Below, piece after piece: positions 18,493 to 27,258 of a stretch of 64,000 nt of DNA (its first letter is position 1; each line of letters begins with the position of its first letter). Source of the DNA: Rhodomicrobium vannielii ATCC 17100 (GTDB taxonomy: Bacteria > Pseudomonadota > Alphaproteobacteria > Rhizobiales > Rhodomicrobiaceae); assembly GCF_000166055.1 (NCBI RefSeq), contig NC_014664.1, positions 620,001 through 684,000 of the forward strand. The letters are read 5' to 3'. A program made the translations under genes and the position numbers. The notes beneath the pieces are model-generated. The model did no database searches. It saw only the letters and a list, made by a program, of their open reading frames with translations, and had not been told where the DNA came from.

Positions 18493-19203
18493 ATGTGGTT
18501 TCGTCGGATTTTCAGGAAGCCAACGCCGGAAATGGGCGGGGCCGAAGCGCTCCCGAATGTGCTGCCCGCCGCGGCCACAGCGCGTCGCGAGGTCGTGCCG
18601 GAAGACGGCCGATATATAGAGGCAGCGATGACCGAACTCGTGAAGGTCGGTTTGCGTCTCGCGCCCGCCGCCAGGGACGATCCCGCTCGCGTGGCGGCAA
18701 GCATCGCCTATGATTGTCGCGGAAGTTCCTTCGCAGGCGAGCCCGGACTGGGGCATTGGGCACTTTTTGCGCTGGCTGGCCACGCGGATGGTCCGAGGCC
18801 GTTTGAAAACGCGATCCGCGTCGACGACCATTGCTACGATGTCGCTGAAGCGTCCGATTACGCGGCGATGATTTCGAATATTGCCGCGATGGCGGGCGAC
18901 AAGTGGCCCGTCAAAAGCGTCGAGGCAAGGAACGCCTCCGATCCTCATAAACGGATCGAGTTCGGAAAACCCGTCGCGATTACGATTCATGCGGACCCCG
19001 AAATTCCTCCCTTCGAACTTGCTCACGGCAAGGATTTCGATTGGTCCGTCATTTTTCGACTGAACGAGCGGCTTCCGGGAGATGTCGAAGAGCGCTTTGC
19101 GATTTTTCTCGACGGCGACGCGACCATCGTTTTCCTCTCGCCGGAGGACATCGGCCGCCTTGATGCTATGACCGGATGGGAATTTTTCTATCTCGATTCG
19201 TAG
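18493..19203 (+). CDS. Hypothetical protein (236 aa)
   Basis: Unrecognised. The ATG follows AGGAAA. The N-terminus is basic (MWFRRIFRKP) with no true signal peptide. The remainder is a soluble acidic alpha/beta protein. The start (RYIEAAMTELVKVGLRLAPA) is helical. Later segments such as WSVIFRLNERLPGDVEERFA and IFLDGDATIVFLSPEDIG look like a mixed beta domain. No catalytic motif is obvious. It lies 50 bp after the PhnA-like gene on the same strand, but the linkage gives no functional hint. Codon use is like that of its neighbours, so the frame is probably real. Confidence 0.7.
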   Translation: MWFRRIFRKPTPEMGGAEALPNVLPAAATARREVVPEDGRYIEAAMTELVKVGLRLAPAARDDPARVAASIAYDCRGSSFAGEPGLGHWALFALAGHADGPRPFENAIRVDDHCYDVAEASDYAAMISNIAAMAGDKWPVKSVEARNASDPHKRIEFGKPVAITIHADPEIPPFELAHGKDFDWSVIFRLNERLPGDVEERFAIFLDGDATIVFLSPEDIGRLDAMTGWEFFYLDS

Positions 19204-19396
19204 ATCGGGGCAGGACACGCTTCTCGTCTCCTCGCCGCATTCGAGCGCGAAGCTACGACGGAGGCGCGAGGCTCCCGGAACGAATTAAATCTTCGCGCTG
19301 TTCGGCTATGCGCATGTGCCGTGGATGGCGAAGAACCAGCGCATGATGAAAAACATCAGCAAGCTGTTGATAAAACAACGGCGCTGTTCGGAGAAA

Positions 19397-19473
19397 TGGC
19401 GGGAGTGACGGGGCTCGAACCCGCGACCTCCGGCGTGACAGGCCGGCACTCTAACCGACTGAGCTACACCCCC
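19397..19473 (-). tRNA. tRNA-Asp (anticodon GUC)
   Basis: A 77-nt cloverleaf on the minus strand. The acceptor 5' GGGGGTG pairs with CACTCCC (one G-T), followed by the discriminator G and an encoded CCA at 19399-19397. The D arm is GCTCAGTCGGTTAGAGT, and the anticodon loop is CTGTCAC with GTC. The T arm is GCGGGTTCGAGCCCCGT. All invariant bases are in place. Confidence 0.97.
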
Positions 19474-19624
19474 GCATGGGACTGGCGAAGCGCTTCAGCG
19501 CGTCGCCGATGACCCCTACATAACAAGCGTTGCCGCGCATCTCAAGCGCTAGTTTTCGCTTTTTGCGATTTATGTGACAGGCTGGCGAGTGCTTCGCCGC
19601 GTCACCAACCGCTGGCTGAATGGC

Positions 19625-19846
19625 CTACTTCAGGAAGCCTTCGAACTTCTTCTTGAACTTCGACACGCGGCCGCCGCGATCCAGAAGCTGCTGGTTGCCG
19701 CCGGTCCATGCGGGGTGCGAATTCGGGTCGATGTCCAGGTTGAGCTTCCCGCCTTCCTGGCCGTAGGTGGAAAAAGTTTCGAACGTCTCGCCGTTCGTCA
19801 TGACGACCGTTATCTTGTGGTAGTCAGGATGAATATCCTTTTTCAT
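19625..19846 (-). CDS. rpmE: 50S ribosomal protein L31
   Basis: 73 residues, normal for bL31. It starts [20 protein letters not shown] and contains the family signatures [23 protein letters not shown] and the C-terminal [13 protein letters not shown]. It lacks the CxxC zinc pairs, so it is the C- (zinc-free) form, although it aligns with RpmE rather than YkgM in the PNSHPAWTG region. tRNA-Asp lies 150 bp downstream on the same strand. The zinc-free form fits an organism that also has an inducible zinc-uptake locus (35688-39758), but a second, zinc-binding L31 cannot be excluded. Confidence 0.96.
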   Translation of the reverse strand: MKKDIHPDYHKITVVMTNGETFETFSTYGQEGGKLNLDIDPNSHPAWTGGNQQLLDRGGRVSKFKKKFEGFLK

Positions 19847-19995
19847 GGTCTTTCCTCTTGCGCTTCGATGTGCGCCTTGTATTTGTGCGGTTTGGGTTGC
19901 TATACAGGACGAAGTGAGATGGTGACAAGTTTAAGCGTCATCGTGCTGGTTTCATTGAGAAAAATCGGTGACACAGGCGCGCGCTACGCAGAAGA

Positions 19996-21867
19996 GTGTG
20001 CAAAGTGACCCTACATACCCTTGCCGACCGCCGCTCGAACCTACCCGCCCCAGCCGGCGAAAACCGCAAGCCGGGAGAAATTGCCGCACGTGAGGCCCGC
20101 TCCCGCGCGAACCTGAAGCCGCTTCAACTGCTGCGCCCTTACGTCCTGAAATATAAAGCCGTCGCGATTGCAGCGCTCATCGCGCTGATCGTCTCCTCCT
20201 CCGCAACGCTGATGCTGCCGTTTGCCGTGAGGGAGATGATCGACCGAGGTTTCTCACCAGAAAAGCAGAGCCTGATCAACATTTATTTCGCAGGGTTGTT
20301 CGCCGTGGGGGCGCTGCTCGGCATATCGAGCGCGATACGCTTCTATTGCGTGTCCTGGCTCGGCGAGCGCGTCATCGCGGACGTGCGCGCGGACGTGTTC
20401 CGCCACCTGTCGAGGCTGAGCGCCGCGTTCTACGAAAAGACGCACTCCGGCGAGATCATGTCTCGCCTCAACGCCGATACGACGCAGATCAAGGCCGCCG
20501 TTTCAACGTCGGTCAGCCAGGTGCTGCGCAACGCCGTCATGTTCATCGGCGCGCTCGTGCTGATGGTGTTCACCAGCCTCAAGCTGAGTCTTCTCGTGCT
20601 CGTGGTGATTCCCGTCATCATCGTGCCGCTGGTGCTTTATGGCCGCACGGTGCGCCGTTACAGCCGCATCGCGCAGGATGAAGTCGCCGCGTCGTCGTCG
20701 TTTGCGAGCGAGAACCTCTCCGCGATTCGCACGATGCAGGCGTTCACGTCCGAGACACTCGTCGCGAACCGATATGCTGCCGCAGTCAGCCGCTCATTCG
20801 ATGCGGCGGTGTCGCGCACGAAGCGCCGCGCGATCATGACGGCGTCGGCGATCTTCCTCATCTTCGGCGCCATCGTCGGCGTGCTCTGGTATGGCGCGCA
20901 CGACGTCATGGAAGGCGTCATCACGGGCGGCATTCTCGCTCAGTTCGTGCTTTATGCGGTCATTGCCGCAGCTTGCCTCAGCGAGTTTTCGGAAATCTTC
21001 GGCGAGATGCAGCAGGCGGCGGGTGCGGCCGAGCGGCTTTCCGAACTGATGGCGATTCCCGCCGAGATTCGCTCGCCCGCCGATCCGCGCCCCTTCCCCG
21101 ACCACGCAAAGGGCGAGGTCACATTCGAGGCCGTATCCTTCACCTATCCGCTTCGGCCGGACCATCCCGCGCTTCATAATGTTTCCTTCATCGCGCGACC
21201 GGGCGAGCGTGTGGCTATCGTCGGGCCGTCGGGGTCTGGCAAGACCACGATCTTCAATCTCATTCTCCGCTTCTATGACGCGCATCAGGGCCGCATTCTT
21301 GTGGACCGCGTGCCGGTCGAGAAGGCGGATCTCACCGAGCTGCGAAAGCGGATTTCGCTCGTGTCGCAGGATACGATCATCTTCGCCGAGACGGTGATCG
21401 ATAACATCCGCTACGGCTCGCCCGACGCGTCCGACGAGGATGTGCGCGCGGCGGCGAAAGCGGCGCTGGCGAACACCTTCATCGAGCAACTGCCCGAGGG
21501 TTACAACACGCTGCTCGGCGAGCGCGGCGTCGTGCTTTCCGGCGGCCAGCGCCAGCGTATCGCCATCGCGCGCGCCATCCTCAAGAATGCGCCGATCCTG
21601 CTTCTCGACGAGGCGACGAGCGCGCTCGATCAGGAAAGCGAGAAGCTGGTGCAAACCGCGCTCGAACGCGTGATGCGCGGACGCACGACGCTCGTCATCG
21701 CGCATCGGCTGGCGACCGTCATCAACGCCGACCGCATCCTCGTCATCGACGGCGGCGAACTCGTCGAGGAAGGCACGCACGCGCAGCTTCTCGGGGCGGG
21801 CGGCGTCTACGCACGGCTGGCCGGGCTTCAGCTTGAGGGCCATCAGGAGGGCGCGCTGGCGTCCTGA
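19996..21867 (+). CDS. ABC exporter, ATP-binding/permease half-transporter (MsbA/BmrA type)
   Basis: 623 residues from a GTG at 19996 (a second GTG at 20005 is equally possible). An N-terminal polar segment precedes six transmembrane helices (about residues 45-330), starting with AVAIAALIALIVSSSATLMLPF. The nucleotide-binding domain follows, with Walker A GPSGSGKTT, signature LSGGQRQRIAIARAI, Walker B ILLLDEATSALD and the H-loop IAHRLAT. Such homodimeric exporters move lipids (lipid A) or hydrophobic drugs across the inner membrane. Linkage to rpmE is common in Hyphomicrobiales. The substrate cannot be told from sequence. Confidence 0.95.
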   Translation: MCKVTLHTLADRRSNLPAPAGENRKPGEIAAREARSRANLKPLQLLRPYVLKYKAVAIAALIALIVSSSATLMLPFAVREMIDRGFSPEKQSLINIYFAGLFAVGALLGISSAIRFYCVSWLGERVIADVRADVFRHLSRLSAAFYEKTHSGEIMSRLNADTTQIKAAVSTSVSQVLRNAVMFIGALVLMVFTSLKLSLLVLVVIPVIIVPLVLYGRTVRRYSRIAQDEVAASSSFASENLSAIRTMQAFTSETLVANRYAAAVSRSFDAAVSRTKRRAIMTASAIFLIFGAIVGVLWYGAHDVMEGVITGGILAQFVLYAVIAAACLSEFSEIFGEMQQAAGAAERLSELMAIPAEIRSPADPRPFPDHAKGEVTFEAVSFTYPLRPDHPALHNVSFIARPGERVAIVGPSGSGKTTIFNLILRFYDAHQGRILVDRVPVEKADLTELRKRISLVSQDTIIFAETVIDNIRYGSPDASDEDVRAAAKAALANTFIEQLPEGYNTLLGERGVVLSGGQRQRIAIARAILKNAPILLLDEATSALDQESEKLVQTALERVMRGRTTLVIAHRLATVINADRILVIDGGELVEEGTHAQLLGAGGVYARLAGLQLEGHQEGALAS

Positions 21868-22210
21868 GTTGTGTTCGGCGAAAGTGGATGGCGGCCCGGC
21901 AAAAGAATCGCCATTGAAATGGCATGACCGAATGCCCGGCCGGTCCGCGTGGCAGCAAGCGGCGGCGTTTGCTTTCATCCTTCCGCGCAAATTTCCGCGA
22001 AGGCGTGATCTTGGCGCGTCTATTTAGCTTTTCCGCCTTCCCGGAACGCCATCCAGCACTTACTTGCCTTTAAAGCGAAATGGGGCAGCAACCCGCCTTC
22101 CCGGTGAGAATCCATTCACATCGGGGTGGTTTATTGCCGGATGCACAGGGCGACGTGTGAAGCCGCGCGAACCGGCATTTTGCGGCGTGGCGCAATTTTG
22201 GGACGGGACG
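21868..22210. other. 340-bp intergenic region upstream of ftsH paralog
   Basis: No gene is supported. A TTG-initiated extension of the FtsH frame begins at 22064 but encodes no FtsH-like sequence and lacks a ribosome site. The promoter of the FtsH-like gene should be here. A GCCATT-GAA-ATGGC inverted repeat at about 21911-21924 is short and may be fortuitous. Confidence 0.4.
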
Positions 22211-24091
22211 ATGGACAAGAAAAACAAACTCAATCTCACCTATATGGCCGTCGCGCTGGGGCTCCTGCTGCTGTTTCAGGTGTACTGGGCGAATTACAAT
22301 GAAATCGAGCCGGTGCCTTACAGCCGCTACCAGCAGCTTCTGAGAGAGAATCAGCTGACGAACGTCGTCGTCGGGCCGTCTCAGATCCGCGGCGAGTTCA
22401 AGACGCCGCAGGACGGCAAGAAATACTTCGCGACCACGCGCGTCGACCCGGCGGTGGCGACCGAACTCGAAAAGCAGGGCATCGAATTTTCGGGCAGCTC
22501 GGGGCAGAACATCTTCCGGGACATCGCTTCGTGGGTTCTGCCTATCTTCATCTTCTTCGCGATCTGGGCCTTTTTCATTCGCCGGATGGGTGACAAACAG
22601 GGCATCGGCGGGCTGATGAGCGTCGGCAAGTCGCGCGCTAAAATCTACGTCGAGAAGGTGACCGGTGTCGGCTTCGAAGACGTGGCGGGCGCGGACGAGG
22701 CGAAGGGCGAGTTGATGGAAATCGTCAACTTCCTGAAGGATCCCGACCATTACGGCCGCCTTGGCGCACGCGTGCCAAAGGGCATCCTGCTCGTCGGCCC
22801 TCCCGGCATCGGCAAGACGCTGCTGGCGCGCGCGGTCGCGGGCGAGGCGGGCGTGCCGTTTTTCTCGATCTCCGGCTCCGAATTCGTGGAGATGTTCGTG
22901 GGCGTCGGCGCGGCGCGTGTCCGCGACCTGTTCGAGCAGGCGCGCAAGATGAAGCCGTGCATCATCTTCATCGACGAACTCGACAGCCTCGGCCGCAGCC
23001 GCGCGGCTGGCATGGCGGGCGGCGGCGGTAACGACGAAAAAGAGCAGACGCTGAACCAGCTTCTCGCCGAACTCGACGGCTTCGACCCGCGTGAGGGAAT
23101 CGTGCTGCTCGCCGCCACGAACCGGCCGGAAATCCTCGATCCGGCGCTGACGCGCGCGGGCCGCTTCGACCGCCAGATCGCGCTCGACCGCCCGGACAAG
23201 AACGCGCGCATCGCGATCCTCGGCGTGCATATCAAGCGCATCAAGGCCGCGAAGGACGTCGACCTTGAACAGGTGGCGGGCATCACGCCGGGCTTTTCGG
23301 GCGCGGACCTCGCGAATCTCGTCAACGAGGCGGCGCTCGGTGCAACGCGTCGCGGCGCGGAGCACGTCACCATGGACGACTTCACACGCGCTGTGGAACG
23401 GCTGGTCGCGGGCATCGAAAAGCGCTCGCGCGTGCTGTCGAAGAAGGAGCGCGAGGTCGTCGCGCATCATGAGATGGGCCACGCGCTCGTTGCCTCGGCG
23501 CTGCCGGGCGTCGATCCGGTGCACAAGGTCTCGATCATCCCTCGCGGTATCGGCGCGCTCGGCTACACCATGCAGCGGCCGACGGAAGACCGCTTCGTGA
23601 TCCAGCGCGGCGAACTCATAAACCGCATGACCGTGCTCATGGGCGGCCGCGCGGCGGAGGAAATCATCTTCGGTGAGATTTCGACCGGCGCCGCCGACGA
23701 TATCGACCGCGCGACCGACATCGCCCGCCAGATGGTGACGCGCTTCGGCATGATCGAGGGGCTCGGCCAGCGGGTTTATGAGCCGCAGCGTCAGGCGTTT
23801 CTTGGCGAGGGCCTGATCGGCAAGCCGAAGGATTATTCGGACCAGACGAACCGCGAGATCGACCTCGCTGTGAAAAAGCTCGTGGACGATGCTTATGCGA
23901 ATGCGAAAAAGACGCTCAACGGGCGCCGCAAGGATCTCGACGAGGGCACGGCGTTGCTTCTCGCAAAGGAGACGATCACGCCCGACGACTTTCCGCCGCT
24001 CGTGAACATCGCGCCCGGCCAAAAGCTCGACGGCTCGTCGCCCGACGAGGTGCTCGCACCGGAAGCGGAGCATGCGCCGACGCTGTCCTGA
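22211..24091 (+). CDS. FtsH-family AAA+ membrane metalloprotease (atypical paralog)
   Basis: 626 residues from ATG 22211 ([11 protein letters not shown]) after GGGACG. There are two N-terminal transmembrane segments ([14 protein letters not shown] near 12-26 and [17 protein letters not shown] near 101-117) around a small periplasmic domain. The AAA+ domain has Walker A GPPGIGKT, Walker [12 protein letters not shown] and the arginine-finger region [12 protein letters not shown]. The M41 protease domain has zinc motif HEMGH. Housekeeping FtsH usually reads GPPGTGKT, FIDEIDAVG, RPGRFDR and HEAGH; here four motifs are altered (I for T, ELDSLG, RAGRFDR, HEMGH). All catalytic residues remain, so it should be active. 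Genomic context differs from the usual tilS-ftsH. It probably degrades membrane or regulatory proteins. Confidence 0.92.
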   Translation: MDKKNKLNLTYMAVALGLLLLFQVYWANYNEIEPVPYSRYQQLLRENQLTNVVVGPSQIRGEFKTPQDGKKYFATTRVDPAVATELEKQGIEFSGSSGQNIFRDIASWVLPIFIFFAIWAFFIRRMGDKQGIGGLMSVGKSRAKIYVEKVTGVGFEDVAGADEAKGELMEIVNFLKDPDHYGRLGARVPKGILLVGPPGIGKTLLARAVAGEAGVPFFSISGSEFVEMFVGVGAARVRDLFEQARKMKPCIIFIDELDSLGRSRAAGMAGGGGNDEKEQTLNQLLAELDGFDPREGIVLLAATNRPEILDPALTRAGRFDRQIALDRPDKNARIAILGVHIKRIKAAKDVDLEQVAGITPGFSGADLANLVNEAALGATRRGAEHVTMDDFTRAVERLVAGIEKRSRVLSKKEREVVAHHEMGHALVASALPGVDPVHKVSIIPRGIGALGYTMQRPTEDRFVIQRGELINRMTVLMGGRAAEEIIFGEISTGAADDIDRATDIARQMVTRFGMIEGLGQRVYEPQRQAFLGEGLIGKPKDYSDQTNREIDLAVKKLVDDAYANAKKTLNGRRKDLDEGTALLLAKETITPDDFPPLVNIAPGQKLDGSSPDEVLAPEAEHAPTLS

Positions 24092-24114
24092 TCAGCCGTC
24101 ATATGCCCGGAATT

Positions 24115-24143
24115 AAAAGCCCGCTGCGAAGCGGGCTTTTTTC
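24115..24143 (+). terminator. Rho-independent terminator after the FtsH paralog
   Basis: AAAAGCCCGC (24115-24124) pairs with GCGGGCTTTT (24131-24140) around a 6-nt loop (TGCGAA), followed by more T residues. The A and T tracts make it bidirectional. It can also end the convergent mdtC transcript, whose stop is at 24142. Confidence 0.92.
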
Positions 24144-27100
24144 ATGTCGCCTGAGGTTGTGCAGCGGCTTTTGCTTCCCGCGCCGCGCGCCGCTTCCGCC
24201 AACGCAACTTGTCGAGCCAGAGGTAGATCACGGGCGTTGTGTAGATCGTGAGGAGCTGCGAGACGGCGAGGCCGCCCACGATGGTCAGCCCCAGCGGCGT
24301 GCGAAGCTCCGAGCCCGGCCCCGAAGCGAAGACGAGCGGCAGCGCGCCGAACATCGCCGCGAGCGTCGTCATTAGGATGGGACGGAAGCGCTCGATGCAG
24401 GCGCGGCGGATCGCTTCCTCGCTCGACAGGCCCAGCCTGCGCTCCGCGTCGAGCGCAAAGTCCACCAGCATGATGCCGTTTTTCTTCACGAGGCCGATCA
24501 GCAGGATGATGCCGATCAGCGAGATGATCGACAACGTTTCGCCCGCCGCATGCATCACGAGCAGCGCGCCAAAGCCGGCAGACGGCAGCGTTGAAAGGAT
24601 CGTGAGCGGATGCACGAGGTCTTCGTAGAGGACACCGAGCACGATGTAGACTGTGACGAGCGCCGCCACGATCAGAAGCAGCGTCGACGAACTCTGCTCC
24701 TGCTGGGCGAGCGTTTCGCCCGAAAGCTCGAAATGAAGCTGCTCCGGCAAGCCGAGATCGCGCCCTGCCTCAAGGATTTTCGGGATCACGGGACCGAGCG
24801 CCACGCCAGGCGAGAGATTGAAGCTGACGGTCGCCGAAGGAAACTGACCGGTGTGGCGCACCGAAAGCGGCGTCTGGGTCATGGCGATGGTTGCGACGGA
24901 GGAAAGCGGCACCTGCTGGCTCGCGCTCCCCTTGACATAGATGCTGTCGAGGCCCTGAAGGCTTCGCTGGATGGCGGGGTCCGCTTCGAGAATGACGTTA
25001 TACTGGGTGCGCAGAGTGTAGACGGTGGAGACGGCGCGCTGCGAGAACGCGTTGTTCAGGGCCGAATTCACGTCCGCGACCGAGACGCCGAACTTCGCCG
25101 CCTTCACCCGGTCGATAGTCACCGTGGCCTGCGGGCCGCCCGCCTCCCGATCCGAATTGACGTCGATCACGCCGGGGATGCGTTTCATCGCGGCCTGCGC
25201 CTTCGGCAGCCATTCGGCGATTTCCTTGAGGTCGGGGCCCCAGAGCGTCACCTGATATTGCGAGCGCGATTGACGGCCGCCGAACATGATCTCCTGTCCG
25301 GGGAACATGAAGATATCGACGCCCTTGATGGCGGCGAATTTTTGCCGCAGGCGCGCGATGACGGCCGCCGCGGAGTCCTTGCGCTCGCCGATTGGTTTCA
25401 GCGACACGAAGAAACGCGCCTCGTTGCTCTGGCTCGACCCTGGGCCGCCGCCCGCCGCGATGGACGTCGCCACGCCTTCGACGGCGGGGTCCGCTGTAAG
25501 GATTTCGGTCACTCGATTCTGGGTTTCCAGGATCGCCTCGAACGACGTCTCGGCCGACGCCCGCGCGAAGCCCATGATGAGCCCTGTGTCGCCGCTTGGG
25601 ATGAGGCCCTTCGGGATCACGATGAAAAGCTGGATCGTAAACGCGAGCGAGGCGAACGTCACCACGAGCATCAGCCAGCGATGGCGCAGCCCGTATGTCA
25701 GCGAACGGTCGTAACGCGCCAGCAGCCACTCGAAGAACGGCTCAACGCGGCGGTCGAGCCACGTCTCGCGCGGGCGCGGGAGGCGGCGGATGAAGCGCGC
25801 GCACACCATCGGCGTCAGCGTGAGCGAGACGATGGCGGATATGAGGATCGCGTAGGTGAGCGTCCAGGCGAATTCGCCGAACAGTCGCCCGATCATGCCG
25901 CCCATGAACAGGAGCGGAATGAAGGCCGCGATCAGCGACAGCGAGATCGACACGATGGTGAAGCCGATCTGCCGCGAGCCGACAAGAGCGGCCTGCATCG
26001 GCTTCATGCCCGCTTCCATGTTCCGGTAGCAGTTCTCGATCACGACGATGGCGTCGTCGACCACGAAGCCGACCGAGATCGTCAGCGCGAGAAGCGAGAT
26101 GTTGTCGAGGCTGTAGCCCGAGGCCCACATGAGCGCGAGCGTGCCGGACAGCGAGAGCGGCACCGCCGCGCCAGCCGCGAGCGTCGGCACGATGCGGCGC
26201 AGGAACAGCAGCACCACCAGCATCACGAGCACCACGCACACGATCAGCGTATGCTGAATGTCGGCGATGCTCGCGCGGATGGTCTGGGTGCGGTCGTTAA
26301 GAACGGTCAGCTTCACGTCGGCGGGCAGCAGCCGCTGCAACTCCGGCAGGAGCGCATAGACGTTGTCGATGGTCTCGATGACATTCGCATCGGACGTCTT
26401 GAAGATGATGAGGATCACCGCGTTCTCGCGGTTGAAGAACCCGGCCGAGAGGCGATTGCTTGTGCTGTTCGAAACTTGCGCGACATCCGCGATGCGCACC
26501 ACATCGCCGTTTCGCACCTTGACGACGAGGGTCTCGTAATCGGCGGCCTTGGTGATCTGCCCGTTCACCGTGACGATGGTGGATTTCTCCGCGCCGTCGA
26601 GCACGCCGATGGGCACGAGCGAGTTCGCCTGCGTGATGGCGGTGCGGACATCCTCGGCGGAAAGCCCTCGCGATTTCAGCGCGCCGGGATCGGTCACGAC
26701 GCGCACGGCGGGCGTCTGCGCGCCGCCGATCATCACCTCAGCGATGCCGTTCACCTGACTGATGCGGGTGGACGCGATGAGGTCGCCGAGGTCGTAGAGG
26801 TCTGTCGGCCGCCGGATCGGCGAGGTCATCGCCAGGATCATGACGGGCGCGGCGGCGGCGTTGGCCTTGCGGATCGTCGGACGGCGAGTCAGCGTGGAGG
26901 GCAGGTCGGATTGCGCGGCGTTGATGGCGGCCTGCACGTCGCGCGCGGCGTCGTCGGCGTTGCGGGACAGGTCGAACTGGACCTGGATGCTGGTCGAGCC
27001 GAGCGAACTCGTCGAGGTGAGTTCCTTTACGCCGGCAATTTCGCCGATGCGGCGTTCCAGCGGCGCGGCGATGGTGGCGGCGACGGTTTCCGGGTCCGCG

Positions 27101-27258
27101 CCGGGCAGATTGGCACCGACGCGCACGGCGGGCATATCGACATTCGGCAGACTTGCCACCGGCAGCGCCGAATAGGACACGATGCCCGCAAGGAACAGCC
27201 CGATCGAAAGAAGGATCGTGCCGATGGGCCGCCGGATGAAAAGCGCGGAAATATTCAT
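24142..27258 (-). CDS. mdtC: RND efflux pump inner-membrane transporter (MdtC-like)
   Basis: 1038 residues from ATG 27258, the standard RND length. The N-terminus (MNISALFIRRPIGTILLSIG) leads into TM1, and twelve membrane helices flank two large periplasmic loops. Motifs include SVGFVVDDAIVVIENCYR in TM4 with the proton-relay Asp-Asp, the TM6 region, and GIILLIGLVKKNGIMLVDFA in the second half with the essential lysine. It is the second of two RND subunits and should form a B2C-type heterotrimer with MdtB, with MdtA as adaptor and the NodT protein as outer-membrane channel. Its start overlaps the mdtB stop by 4 nt (ATGA). Confidence 0.93.
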   Translation of the reverse strand: MNISALFIRRPIGTILLSIGLFLAGIVSYSALPVASLPNVDMPAVRVGANLPGADPETVAATIAAPLERRIGEIAGVKELTSTSSLGSTSIQVQFDLSRNADDAARDVQAAINAAQSDLPSTLTRRPTIRKANAAAAPVMILAMTSPIRRPTDLYDLGDLIASTRISQVNGIAEVMIGGAQTPAVRVVTDPGALKSRGLSAEDVRTAITQANSLVPIGVLDGAEKSTIVTVNGQITKAADYETLVVKVRNGDVVRIADVAQVSNSTSNRLSAGFFNRENAVILIIFKTSDANVIETIDNVYALLPELQRLLPADVKLTVLNDRTQTIRASIADIQHTLIVCVVLVMLVVLLFLRRIVPTLAAGAAVPLSLSGTLALMWASGYSLDNISLLALTISVGFVVDDAIVVIENCYRNMEAGMKPMQAALVGSRQIGFTIVSISLSLIAAFIPLLFMGGMIGRLFGEFAWTLTYAILISAIVSLTLTPMVCARFIRRLPRPRETWLDRRVEPFFEWLLARYDRSLTYGLRHRWLMLVVTFASLAFTIQLFIVIPKGLIPSGDTGLIMGFARASAETSFEAILETQNRVTEILTADPAVEGVATSIAAGGGPGSSQSNEARFFVSLKPIGERKDSAAAVIARLRQKFAAIKGVDIFMFPGQEIMFGGRQSRSQYQVTLWGPDLKEIAEWLPKAQAAMKRIPGVIDVNSDREAGGPQATVTIDRVKAAKFGVSVADVNSALNNAFSQRAVSTVYTLRTQYNVILEADPAIQRSLQGLDSIYVKGSASQQVPLSSVATIAMTQTPLSVRHTGQFPSATVSFNLSPGVALGPVIPKILEAGRDLGLPEQLHFELSGETLAQQEQSSSTLLLIVAALVTVYIVLGVLYEDLVHPLTILSTLPSAGFGALLVMHAAGETLSIISLIGIILLIGLVKKNGIMLVDFALDAERRLGLSSEEAIRRACIERFRPILMTTLAAMFGALPLVFASGPGSELRTPLGLTIVGGLAVSQLLTIYTTPVIYLWLDKLRWRKRRAAREAKAAAQPQAT

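Noticed and set aside
22064..22210. N-terminal extension of the FtsH-like protein
   Set aside because: FtsH proteins begin shortly before the first membrane segment, as with the ATG at 22211; the extension is non-homologous.
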